In this document: piece after piece, positions 1 to 6,020 of the stretch
Layout of the letters: each line of letters opens with the position of its first letter
Numbering within the stretch: position 1 is the stretch's first letter
Source: SLQH01 sp964612995
GTDB taxonomy: Bacteria; Planctomycetota; UBA11346
Direction of reading: 5' to 3'
DNA: 12,461 nucleotides
Assembly: GCA_964612995.1 (NCBI GenBank)
Contig: CAZTGE010000126.1
Span: forward strand, 1 to 12,461
Program-made: the position numbers and the translations under genes
Notes under the pieces: model-generated
Seen by the model: only the letters and a program-made list of their open reading frames with translations
The model's database searches: none
Told to the model about the DNA's origin: nothing

Positions 1-58
1 TTGCCGTCAAGTGGTAAACCCGTGGTTGCCGTGTGCCTGGATGGGCTATGGGTAGGGC

Positions 59-727
59 GTGAAAGAGATGGGTGTCCTGGGATCACCTGGGATCACCGCC
101 CACGGCAACAACCGCATCGCCATCCCGAGCCGCCACGCAGCGATGACCCGTCCCGGCTGGTCCCTCCACGCCCGCGACACCGCCACCGGCCAGACCACCG
201 ACCTCGGCTTCATCGACTCCGAGCGCGAAGCCTCCCCACCGGGGGATGCCCCAGCCAAGGAGCTGACCAACATTCCGCTCCCAGACGGCATCTACGAAAT
301 CGAAGTCCGCCCCCACGCCCTGCTATGGCCCGACACCCGCAGTCGCCCCGTCATCACGCTCACCGCCAGCGACCAAGGCGGCGGCAACACCGGCCTGCCC
401 GTCATCCAGAACCTCCACCGCACCATCGAAGACGGTTTCAGCATCATCCGCTGGCAGGTCGCCGAGGAGGCCAACCACGCCGGCTTGGCCTTCGGCATCT
501 GGTTCGACGTGAGCCAACCGGTCGACACCAACCGCCCGCCAGATCGCCTCGTCGCCTACTACCCGCAGATCGGCAGCTACCGGACCAGCTATGCCCAGAC
601 CGCTGACTCGGCCGTGGCGATCGCCGCCATCGTGGGCACAGAAAAGGGCGAGGTTGCCGAAGCCGCTTTGCCATGGTCGCTGACTCCGCCAACCTCGCCG
701 CCCAATCAAACGACTACATCACGCTGA
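59..727 (+). CDS. Hypothetical protein, unrecognised (possibly 5'-damaged)
   Basis: Open frame of 222 codons from a GTG at 59; an ATG three codons later (68) is an alternative start. Neither has a convincing ribosome binding site, and an in-frame stop lies just upstream at 53-55. The sequence is soluble-looking, with no signal peptide or membrane segment. It has a basic, protein-like N-terminal part (ITAHGNNRIAIPSRHAAM, then a TRPGW motif) and a C-terminal LPWSLTPPTSPPNQ stretch. This layout resembles hypothetical proteins I associate with prophage structural clusters, but that is an impression and not a family assignment. The stop overlaps the convergent methyltransferase gene by 9 bases. 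A perfect 10-bp tandem duplication near the 5' end changes the reading frame, so the true N-terminus may lie in frame 1 and the gene may be broken. Function unknown. Confidence 0.5.
   Translation: MKEMGVLGSPGITAHGNNRIAIPSRHAAMTRPGWSLHARDTATGQTTDLGFIDSEREASPPGDAPAKELTNIPLPDGIYEIEVRPHALLWPDTRSRPVITLTASDQGGGNTGLPVIQNLHRTIEDGFSIIRWQVAEEANHAGLAFGIWFDVSQPVDTNRPPDRLVAYYPQIGSYRTSYAQTADSAVAIAAIVGTEKGEVAEAALPWSLTPPTSPPNQTTTSR
77..96. repeat. Perfect 10-bp tandem duplication (CTGGGATCAC x2)
   Basis: CTGGGATCAC occurs twice back to back (77-86 and 87-96). A 10-base duplication shifts the frame. Removing one copy would join the frame-1 reading that enters from the window edge to the long downstream frame at ITAHGNN. 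It may therefore be a recent slippage mutation that disrupts the start of the 59-727 gene. Confidence 0.7.
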
Positions 728-1498
728 TGGCTTCTGCCCGATGAAGAACGCGTAGCCGTAGAACGCGCCATAGGTCCGGTACAACGCCGCCTCGCGCCGC
801 TGGAAACCCAGGAACTGCTCGGCAGCCTTGTTGCCGGGATGACGGGCCAGGAAGGCCTCGTGCATCGCCTCCTGCGGACGATGGTAGTGGTCGATCCAAC
901 ACTCCGGAGGAAGCACGAAGCACGCCGTCAGGCTGTACCCGGCCTCCTGGAATTGCTGCAACTTGCGCGGGATCGTGTCGATGCCGGGATACTCCTGGTT
1001 CCAGAACGCATCGATTTCCTCCGGCCGCTCATCGCTCAGCCAGCAGGCCTCGGTGAGTGCGATGAAGCCGCCCGGCTTGAGCAGCCGACGCCACTCGCGC
1101 AGGCCCCGCTCGAAGCCGATATTGTAGATCGCGCCCTCGCACCAGATCAGATCCAGTTCCTCTTTCCCGAAGGGCAGGTCCTCCATGGAGCCAACCTCAC
1201 CGCGGAGGCGAGGCGCCAGGCCGCAGGCCTCGGCTTCACGGTTGAAGACCTCGATGAAGCGGGGGAACAGGTCGATGCCGGTGATCTGACCCGGCGTATG
1301 CTCGGCCAGCACGCGCGTCTGCCCGCCGGTGCCGCAGCCGATGTCAACGATGCGCGATGAGGCGCCCAACCCCTCGATGAACTCCAGGGCTTTGATCGTC
1401 ATCTCAGGGCTTCCCGGGCCCTGGCGTTCGAACGCCACGAAGTAGTCGCAGATCAGGTCCAGGTCGATTTCGTGAATAGAAACGTTGTCGTTACTCAT
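719..1498 (-). CDS. Class I SAM-dependent methyltransferase (methyltransferase 11/25-like)
   Basis: 259-aa Rossmann-fold methyltransferase that would transfer a methyl group from S-adenosylmethionine to an unknown small-molecule substrate in the cytoplasm. Motif I is VDIGCGTGGQT (residues 51-61). The acidic ribose-binding loop follows at GIDLFPRF (74-81), a motif II-like stretch is LDLIWCEGAIYNIGFERG (115-132), and the post-motif LLKPGGFIALTEA is at 139-151. The N-terminal RQGPGSPEMT and the C-terminal YGYAFFIGQK match an uncharacterised bacterial family seen in Bacteroides and proteobacteria. The length is typical and the gene looks intact. The start is supported by AAGGAG on the minus strand (complement of 1505-1510), six bases from the ATG. 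It runs away from the WYL gene and converges on the 59-727 gene. I see no link to the defence operon; it is probably a chromosomal or island-flank gene. Confidence 0.9.
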   Translation of the reverse strand: MSNDNVSIHEIDLDLICDYFVAFERQGPGSPEMTIKALEFIEGLGASSRIVDIGCGTGGQTRVLAEHTPGQITGIDLFPRFIEVFNREAEACGLAPRLRGEVGSMEDLPFGKEELDLIWCEGAIYNIGFERGLREWRRLLKPGGFIALTEACWLSDERPEEIDAFWNQEYPGIDTIPRKLQQFQEAGYSLTACFVLPPECWIDHYHRPQEAMHEAFLARHPGNKAAEQFLGFQRREAALYRTYGAFYGYAFFIGQKPSA

Positions 1499-1705
1499 GA
1501 TGCTCTCCTTCGAGCCCCAAGAGGGGCCGAGCTATGAAGTTCCGGTTGCTTGGGTCCATGCCGAATGGATGCCGCTCACATTGGGCGGCACATCATCATC
1601 ACGCGGCAAGACAAACTTCACTCAGGCGAGCACGCCCTCCTTCTACCCAACGCCGGCGCCAATGCAACGAGCGCTCGTCTGCCCCCCGGGGGCTTTTCGC
1701 ACCCC

Positions 1706-1734
1706 TTGCGCAGGTTACCGCACACCCGCATACT
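1706..1734 (+). promoter_or_regulatory. Candidate sigma70-like promoter of the WYL regulator
   Basis: TTGCGC (1706-1711) and CATACT (1729-1734) are separated by 17 bases. They match the -35 and -10 consensus at 4/6 positions each. Transcription would start about 7 bases downstream of the -10, at roughly 1741-1743, on or next to the ATG. That fits the lack of a Shine-Dalgarno sequence before the WYL gene and implies a leaderless mRNA. This is a prediction from sequence spacing only. Confidence 0.4.
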
Positions 1735-1741
1735 CGGGTGT
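1722..1741. promoter_or_regulatory. Perfect 7-bp inverted repeat, candidate WYL operator
   Basis: ACACCCG (1722-1728) and CGGGTGT (1735-1741) form a perfect dyad around a 6-base spacer, CATACT, which is itself the candidate -10 hexamer. The dyad ends one base before the WYL start codon. WYL regulators of defence loci (BrxR and CapW types) are known to bind inverted repeats in their own promoters, so autoregulation is the simplest reading. A bound dimer here would occlude the -10 element. Confidence 0.55.
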
Positions 1742-1742
1742 C

Positions 1743-2801
1743 ATGCCAAAGAAGAGTCCCCAAGACACCAACGCCCGTCGCATCGCCATCATCGAGCTGA
1801 TCGCTGCCAACCCGCTCCCGGTCGAGGAGATCGTCGAGCAGCTGATCCCCAAAGCCGGCCGGCGCACGGTCTACGAGGACCTGGAATGGATCCTCGAGAC
1901 CTTCCCCGAGCACCTCAAGCGGGAGAGCGCCGGCCAGGCGCACGGCAAGCACCGGGTCACCTACCGCTGGATCGGCGTCAGCCCGTACCTCTTGGAGAAG
2001 CCCATCACCTGGCTCACCGAGGAGGAGCTGATCAGCCTGGTGGCCGCCCGGGGCTTCCTGCGCGACGTTGACCCAGCCAAGGCCCCGACCGTCACCAACC
2101 CCGACGACTGCGACATCCTCGCCGGTGCCATCGCCCGCCTGGTCAACCGGGCCGGGGTTCAGGATGCCGCCGAGCTCCTCGCCCGCCGCGTCGTCACCGT
2201 CAGCCGCTTCGGCGCCGCGCCCACCCGGTGCCTGGCCCTGGCCACCACCCTGGCCGCGACCGCGGTGGGTGACGCCATCACCTTCGACTACGAGAACCTT
2301 CAGGGCCGGCAGCGTCGCATCCACGCCGTGCCCCAGCGCTGCGTGCTCATCAAGGGCGAGTGGTATCTGATCGCCTGGGCTGGCTTCCTGCGCAATTTCC
2401 GCCTCAGCCGCATGGCCACGGTCCAGCGCACCCGCGAGCAGCCCGCCGACGCCCCGCCCTACATCAGCGCCGACGAGGTCGACGCCCTGCTGCACAGCGG
2501 CTTCTACGCCACCAGCAGCACCCGCGCCAAGGACCGCGTCCGCGTCCAGCTCGGCATCGCGCCCCAGGCCTGGCCCCACGTCTGCGACCGCCGCTGGGGC
2601 GACAACCAGACCATCGAAGAGGAGCCCAAGGGCCTCCCCGAAGGCTGGCGCCGCCTCAGCTTCACCACCACCGGCCTGGCCGAATGCCAGCACTGGGTCC
2701 TGGCCATGGGCGCCAACGCCCGCCCCGAGAAGCCCAAAGCCCTGGTCGAATGGGTCTGCCAGCAGGCCCGGGCCATGGTGGAGGCATGTGAGGGCAGATG
2801 A
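1743..2801 (+). CDS. WYL-domain transcriptional regulator (HTH-WYL-WCX)
   Basis: 352-aa DNA-binding regulator. Residues about 1-75 form a winged-helix segment (RRIAIIELIAANPLPVEEIV, then RRTVYEDLEWILETF). The WYL domain is centred on GEWYLIAW with W207-Y208-L209, followed by NFRLSRM with Arg220 and Arg223, the ligand-contacting arginine pattern of WYL proteins. A C-terminal WCX-like region spans about 255-345. This three-part layout and length match BrxR/CapW-type regulators, which control phage-defence genes and may sense a nucleic-acid or nucleotide ligand. I chose ATG 1743, although the frame is open upstream, because protein-like sequence begins there and the candidate promoter and operator lie immediately before it. 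There is no Shine-Dalgarno sequence. It is co-directional with the R-M operon about 100 bases downstream, so it is the likely local regulator; that role is inferred. Confidence 0.88.
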   Translation: MPKKSPQDTNARRIAIIELIAANPLPVEEIVEQLIPKAGRRTVYEDLEWILETFPEHLKRESAGQAHGKHRVTYRWIGVSPYLLEKPITWLTEEELISLVAARGFLRDVDPAKAPTVTNPDDCDILAGAIARLVNRAGVQDAAELLARRVVTVSRFGAAPTRCLALATTLAATAVGDAITFDYENLQGRQRRIHAVPQRCVLIKGEWYLIAWAGFLRNFRLSRMATVQRTREQPADAPPYISADEVDALLHSGFYATSSTRAKDRVRVQLGIAPQAWPHVCDRRWGDNQTIEEEPKGLPEGWRRLSFTTTGLAECQHWVLAMGANARPEKPKALVEWVCQQARAMVEACEGR

Positions 2802-2802
2802 T

Positions 2803-2818
2803 TGCGGACCCCTCCGCA
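2803..2818. promoter_or_regulatory. Hairpin/dyad TGCGGA-CCCC-TCCGCA after the WYL stop
   Basis: A perfect 6-bp inverted repeat with a 4-base loop begins two bases after the WYL stop codon. There is no following T-run, so it would be a poor intrinsic terminator. It sits about where the -35 region of the downstream operon promoter would lie, so it could equally be an operator. Its sequence does not match the ACACCCG dyad upstream of the WYL gene. Confidence 0.4.
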
Positions 2819-2829
2819 CATACCTGGGC

Positions 2830-2835
2830 TAGAAT
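2830..2835 (+). promoter_or_regulatory. Candidate -10 element (TAGAAT) of the defence operon
   Basis: TAGAAT matches the -10 consensus at 5/6 positions and lies 63 bases before the first operon start codon. No acceptable -35 hexamer exists at 16-19 bases upstream; that position is occupied by the dyad at 2803-2818. If used, this promoter would probably depend on an activator or be weak. Read-through from the WYL gene is the alternative source of transcript. Confidence 0.3.
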
Positions 2836-2898
2836 GACTCTCTGAGCGCCTTGGCCTGCCTGGCGCCACTTGCACTCGGTCAGGGGAGCTCATAGCCT

Positions 2899-3183
2899 AT
2901 GCGTCTCAATCCGTATGAGTCGGCATCGAGTGGCATCCAGCTATCTCCGTGCGGATCCAGCCCAGGAGCATTGGCCTTGACCACCGAGCCGTGGATGACC
3001 CTGCAAGAGGTCGCTGAACACCTGAAGGTCTCTGAAGACACCATCCATCGCTGGATGGCCAAGATGGACATGCCCGCCCATCGGGTGGGGCGCTACTGGC
3101 GCTTCAAGCTGTCCCAGGTCGATGCCTGGGTCGAGAGTGGTGGGTCAGCCATCCCTGACAGTGATGAGGAGAAGGACGCATGA
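2899..3183 (+). CDS. Excisionase-family helix-turn-helix DNA-binding protein
   Basis: 94-aa protein. Residues about 33-78 carry the HTH_17/MerR-like excisionase motif: MTLQEVAEHLKVSEDTIHRW, then MPAHRVGRYWRFK and a VDAWV end. The recognition region is intact. The first 32 residues (rich in S, P and G) are unusual for this family. ATG 2899 is supported by AGGGGAG ten bases upstream (2882-2888), whereas ATG 2995, which would give just the domain, has no ribosome binding site. The tail is acidic (DSDEEKDA). The stop overlaps the hsdM start as ATGA, so the two are co-translated. Small proteins of this type often head type I R-M operons, where they probably tune expression or DNA binding; without a nearby integrase it is unlikely to be a true excisionase. 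Confidence 0.85.
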   Translation: MRLNPYESASSGIQLSPCGSSPGALALTTEPWMTLQEVAEHLKVSEDTIHRWMAKMDMPAHRVGRYWRFKLSQVDAWVESGGSAIPDSDEEKDA

Positions 3184-6020
3184 CCGCCACGCTCTCCTCT
3201 CTCGCCCAGGCCATGCTCGGTCGCCTGCCAGCGGATGGCGGCACCATCGGCAACGGCAAGCTGCGCCGGCAATTGGAGGCAGACGGCATCCCAACTGACG
3301 ACGCCGCCTACGACGCCGGCAAGGCCGAACTCATCGATGCAGGCCTGGCCCTACCCGGACGGGGCCGCGGTGGCTCCCTCAGGCGAGCCGATCCCTCAGC
3401 GGCCCCCAGCCCAGTGCAATCCTCGCTGTTCGATGCGGCCGAGGAAACGGCTCCCGCCACATCAGCGGCTGAGACCACACCATCGCCGGTATCTGCATCG
3501 AAAAGAGCCGCCCGACCCATGACCAAGCTGACCCTCGCCCAACTCGCCGGCCTGCTGTTCCGCGCCTGCGACGACCTCCGCGGCAACATGGATGCCTCGG
3601 AATACAAAGAATACATCTTCGGCATGCTCTTCCTCAAGCGCCTGTCTGATCTCTTCGATCAGGAGCGTGAAAAGCTGGAGCGCGATCTGCGCGCCAAGGG
3701 CATGCGTGATGCCGCCATCACCATCCAACTCGACAACCCCGACAAATACACCTTCTTCGTCCCGCCCGAGGCGCATTGGTCGACCATCCGCCACCTGAAG
3801 TCCAACGTCGGCACCGCCCTCAACAAGGCCCTGGAGGCGCTGGAGGATCACCCTGCCAACGTCGACGCCCTGCAAGACGTGCTCAAGCACATCAACTTCA
3901 ACCGCAAGATCGGCCAGCGCACCCTGGATGACGACACCCTGTCCGACTTCATCCAGAACTTTGAAAAGATCCCGCTGCGCGACGAGAACTTCGAGTTCCC
4001 CGATCTGCTCGGCGCCGCCTACGAGTACCTGATCAAATACTTCGCCGACTCCGCCGGCAAGAAGGCCGGCGAGTTCTACACCCCGGCCGATGTCGTGCGC
4101 GTGCTGGTCGAGGTCACCGAACCCCAGGCCGGCATGAGCGTCTACGATCCCACCTGCGGCTCCGGCGGCATGCTCATCCAGACTCGCGACTACATCCGCG
4201 AATGCGGCGGCAATCCGCGCGACCTCAGCCTCGCCGGCCAGGAATCCATCGGCACCACCTGGTCCATCTGCAAGATGAACATGCTCCTGCACGGCATCCC
4301 CCATGCCGACATCCGGCAGGAAGACACCATCCGCCACCCGCAGCACAAAGCCGAATCCGGTGAACTGGCCCGCTTCGACCGCGTCCTCGCCAATCCGCCC
4401 TTCAGCCAGAACTACATCAAGAAGGACATCGGCTACCCCGGCCGCTTCGCTGTCTGGATGCCCGAGAAGGGCAAAAAAGCCGACCTGATGTTCGTTCAGC
4501 ACATGCTCGCGGTGCTCAAGGCCGATGGCAAGATGGCCACGGTCATGCCCCACGGCGTGCTCTTCCGTGGCGGCGAAGAGCGCGAAGCCCGCCGCCACTT
4601 CATCGATCGCGGCTGGCTGGAGGCCATCATCGGCCTGCCCGCCGGGCTCTTCTACGGCACCGGCATCCCGGCCTGCGTGCTGGTCATGAACAAGGCCGGC
4701 TCGCCTGAGCGCAATCACGTCGTGTTCATCAATGCCGACCGCGACTACCGCGAAGGCAAGGCCCAGAACTTCCTGCGCGCCGAAGACATCTCCCGCATCG
4801 TCCACGCCTACCGCCGTCTCAGCAGCGGGGTCGTGCAAGAGATCCCAGGCTACGCCCGCCGTGTCCCGGTCAGCGAGATCGAGGCCGAGGACTTCAACTG
4901 CAACATCCGCCGCTACGTCGACAACGCCCCGCCGCCCGAGCCCCACGATGTCCGCGCCCACCTGCACGGTGGCGTGCCGGTGGCCGAGGTCGAAGGCCAC
5001 GACAGCAGCTTGGCCGCCCACTGGGCCAATTACCCCGGCATCCGCGCCCAGGTCTTCCAAGCCCGTGCCGACGACCCCGCTTATTTCGACTTCACCGACG
5101 CCGTCACCGACCGCCGCGCCCTGGCCGACATCGTCAAGAATGATGCCAGCGTCGCCGCCGCCCACGGGCGCTTCATGAATCTCCTCGAAGCGTGGTGGCA
5201 GCAATACCTGCCCCATATCGAAGCCCTGGCCCCGGAGGACGGGAAGCAGGGCAACGTCTACGAACTGCGCCGACTGCTCATGCACTCCATCGAGGAGGCC
5301 CTCAAGGATCAGCACCTGCTCAACGACCATCAGGTGCGCGGCGGACTGGCCCGCTACTTCGAGTTCTTCAAGCCCGAGTTCAAATCCATCGCCTTCAGCG
5401 GCTGGGGCCCGGAACTGATCCCGGATGATGACATCCTGCAGAGCCAGTTCCCCGAGATGCTGGCCGAGATGGAACAGCAGCGCAGCCGGCTCGCCGAACT
5501 CGCCGCCCTGTTCAGCGCCGCCGATGAAGAAGACTACGAAGACGATGACGACACTGGTGTGCTGCCCAAAGAGCAGGTCAAAGAACTCAAAGCACAGCTC
5601 AAGGCGGCCCGTGGTCAGGCCAAACTGGCCAAGCGCGATCCCGCCCTGGGCGACCACCAGGCCCTGCTGGCCAAGGCCGCCGCCGTCGAGGCCCGCCTCG
5701 CCCGCCACAAAGCCCTGGAAGACGAAGCCAAGGCGATCAAGGCCGCGCTCAAGGCCACCGAAAAGAAGCAAGACGATCTGGTGGCCGCCGCCCGCGCGAA
5801 GATCGGCCGTGACGAGGCGCGAACGGTCATCATCGAGCGCCTGCATCGCGAATTGCGCGTCATCTATGGCAGCTACCTGCAGGCCAACCTTCGCGCCTGT
5901 CAAGACGCGCTGACCAACCTGCACGACAAATATGCGGTGACGGCGGCAACGATCACGGCACAGCGTGAAGCCGCCACCCAGAAGCTGAATACCTTCCTGG
6001 AAGAGCTCGGCTATGTCTGA
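3180..6020 (+). CDS. hsdM: Type I restriction-modification DNA methyltransferase subunit, extended
   Basis: 946-aa N6-adenine methyltransferase subunit that, with HsdS, methylates the recognition site and forms the core of the restriction complex. Residues about 4-68 look like a winged-helix add-on, followed by a Pro/Ala/Ser linker. The HsdM_N helical bundle starts near Met114 (LTLAQLAGLLFRACDDLRGN). The catalytic domain shows GEFYTP (297-302), SAM motif I DPTCGSGG (323-330) and motif IV NPPF (405-408), ending near 590 after NCNIRRYVDN. The remaining ~350 residues are extra compared with the usual ~500-550 aa. They include an aromatic helical part, an acidic run (EEDYEDDDD, 783-791) and a Lys/Ala/Glu-rich probable coiled coil to about 935, closing with FLEELGYV. 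The start overlaps the HTH gene by 4 bases, and the end overlaps the DUF1016 gene by 8. All catalytic motifs look intact. Confidence 0.95.
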   Translation: MTATLSSLAQAMLGRLPADGGTIGNGKLRRQLEADGIPTDDAAYDAGKAELIDAGLALPGRGRGGSLRRADPSAAPSPVQSSLFDAAEETAPATSAAETTPSPVSASKRAARPMTKLTLAQLAGLLFRACDDLRGNMDASEYKEYIFGMLFLKRLSDLFDQEREKLERDLRAKGMRDAAITIQLDNPDKYTFFVPPEAHWSTIRHLKSNVGTALNKALEALEDHPANVDALQDVLKHINFNRKIGQRTLDDDTLSDFIQNFEKIPLRDENFEFPDLLGAAYEYLIKYFADSAGKKAGEFYTPADVVRVLVEVTEPQAGMSVYDPTCGSGGMLIQTRDYIRECGGNPRDLSLAGQESIGTTWSICKMNMLLHGIPHADIRQEDTIRHPQHKAESGELARFDRVLANPPFSQNYIKKDIGYPGRFAVWMPEKGKKADLMFVQHMLAVLKADGKMATVMPHGVLFRGGEEREARRHFIDRGWLEAIIGLPAGLFYGTGIPACVLVMNKAGSPERNHVVFINADRDYREGKAQNFLRAEDISRIVHAYRRLSSGVVQEIPGYARRVPVSEIEAEDFNCNIRRYVDNAPPPEPHDVRAHLHGGVPVAEVEGHDSSLAAHWANYPGIRAQVFQARADDPAYFDFTDAVTDRRALADIVKNDASVAAAHGRFMNLLEAWWQQYLPHIEALAPEDGKQGNVYELRRLLMHSIEEALKDQHLLNDHQVRGGLARYFEFFKPEFKSIAFSGWGPELIPDDDILQSQFPEMLAEMEQQRSRLAELAALFSAADEEDYEDDDDTGVLPKEQVKELKAQLKAARGQAKLAKRDPALGDHQALLAKAAAVEARLARHKALEDEAKAIKAALKATEKKQDDLVAAARAKIGRDEARTVIIERLHRELRVIYGSYLQANLRACQDALTNLHDKYAVTAATITAQREAATQKLNTFLEELGYV
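5928..6017 (+). repeat. HsdM C-terminal tail, copy 1 of a duplicated 30-residue segment
   Basis: The last 30 codons of hsdM align without gaps to the last 30 codons of the downstream DUF1016_N gene (6730-6819). Sixteen residues are identical, including the RE-A-Q-L-FL-ELGY core. The terminal codons also supply the GAAGAG ribosome binding site and the overlapping ATG of the next gene. Confidence 0.7.

Larger units (their letters stand above)
1499..1742. other. Divergent intergenic region between methyltransferase and WYL regulator
   Basis: 244 bases. The frame of the WYL gene is open back to 1485, but the upstream translation is low-complexity and non-protein-like, so I treat it as non-coding. 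It holds the methyltransferase ribosome binding site (1505-1510, minus strand), a small GC hairpin GCCCC-AAGA-GGGGC (1514-1527), an imperfect TGCCGC/GCGGCA pair (1570-1590), an adjacent-arm palindrome GCCCCCCGGGGGC before TTTT (1681-1697), and the putative WYL promoter and operator. No clear minus-strand promoter was found. Confidence 0.6.

Noticed and set aside
1..606. Frame-1 open frame from the window edge
   Set aside because: Downstream of about position 80 it is Pro/Arg/His-rich shadow sequence of the 59-727 frame. Only its first ~29 codons could be real, as discussed under the 10-bp duplication.
660..744. Alternative -1 frame end of the 59-727 gene (ADSANLAAQSNDYITLMASAR)
   Set aside because: It looks protein-like and would mean a 3' frameshift, but the original frame also ends sensibly (LPWSLTPPTSPPNQ), and nothing decides between them.
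1681..1697. GCCCCCCGGGGGC followed by TTTT as an intrinsic terminator
   Set aside because: The arms are adjacent with no proper loop, and it lies upstream of the WYL promoter with no plus-strand gene ending nearby.
1485..1742. 86-codon N-terminal extension of the WYL protein
   Set aside because: The frame is open but the translation is not protein-like, and it would overlap the promoter/operator. Homology in the WYL family starts at the ATG at 1743.
1599..2819. 406-codon antisense open frame opposite the WYL gene
   Set aside because: Compositionally biased shadow (runs of G, A, D, L) of a well-supported regulator gene; no recognisable motif.
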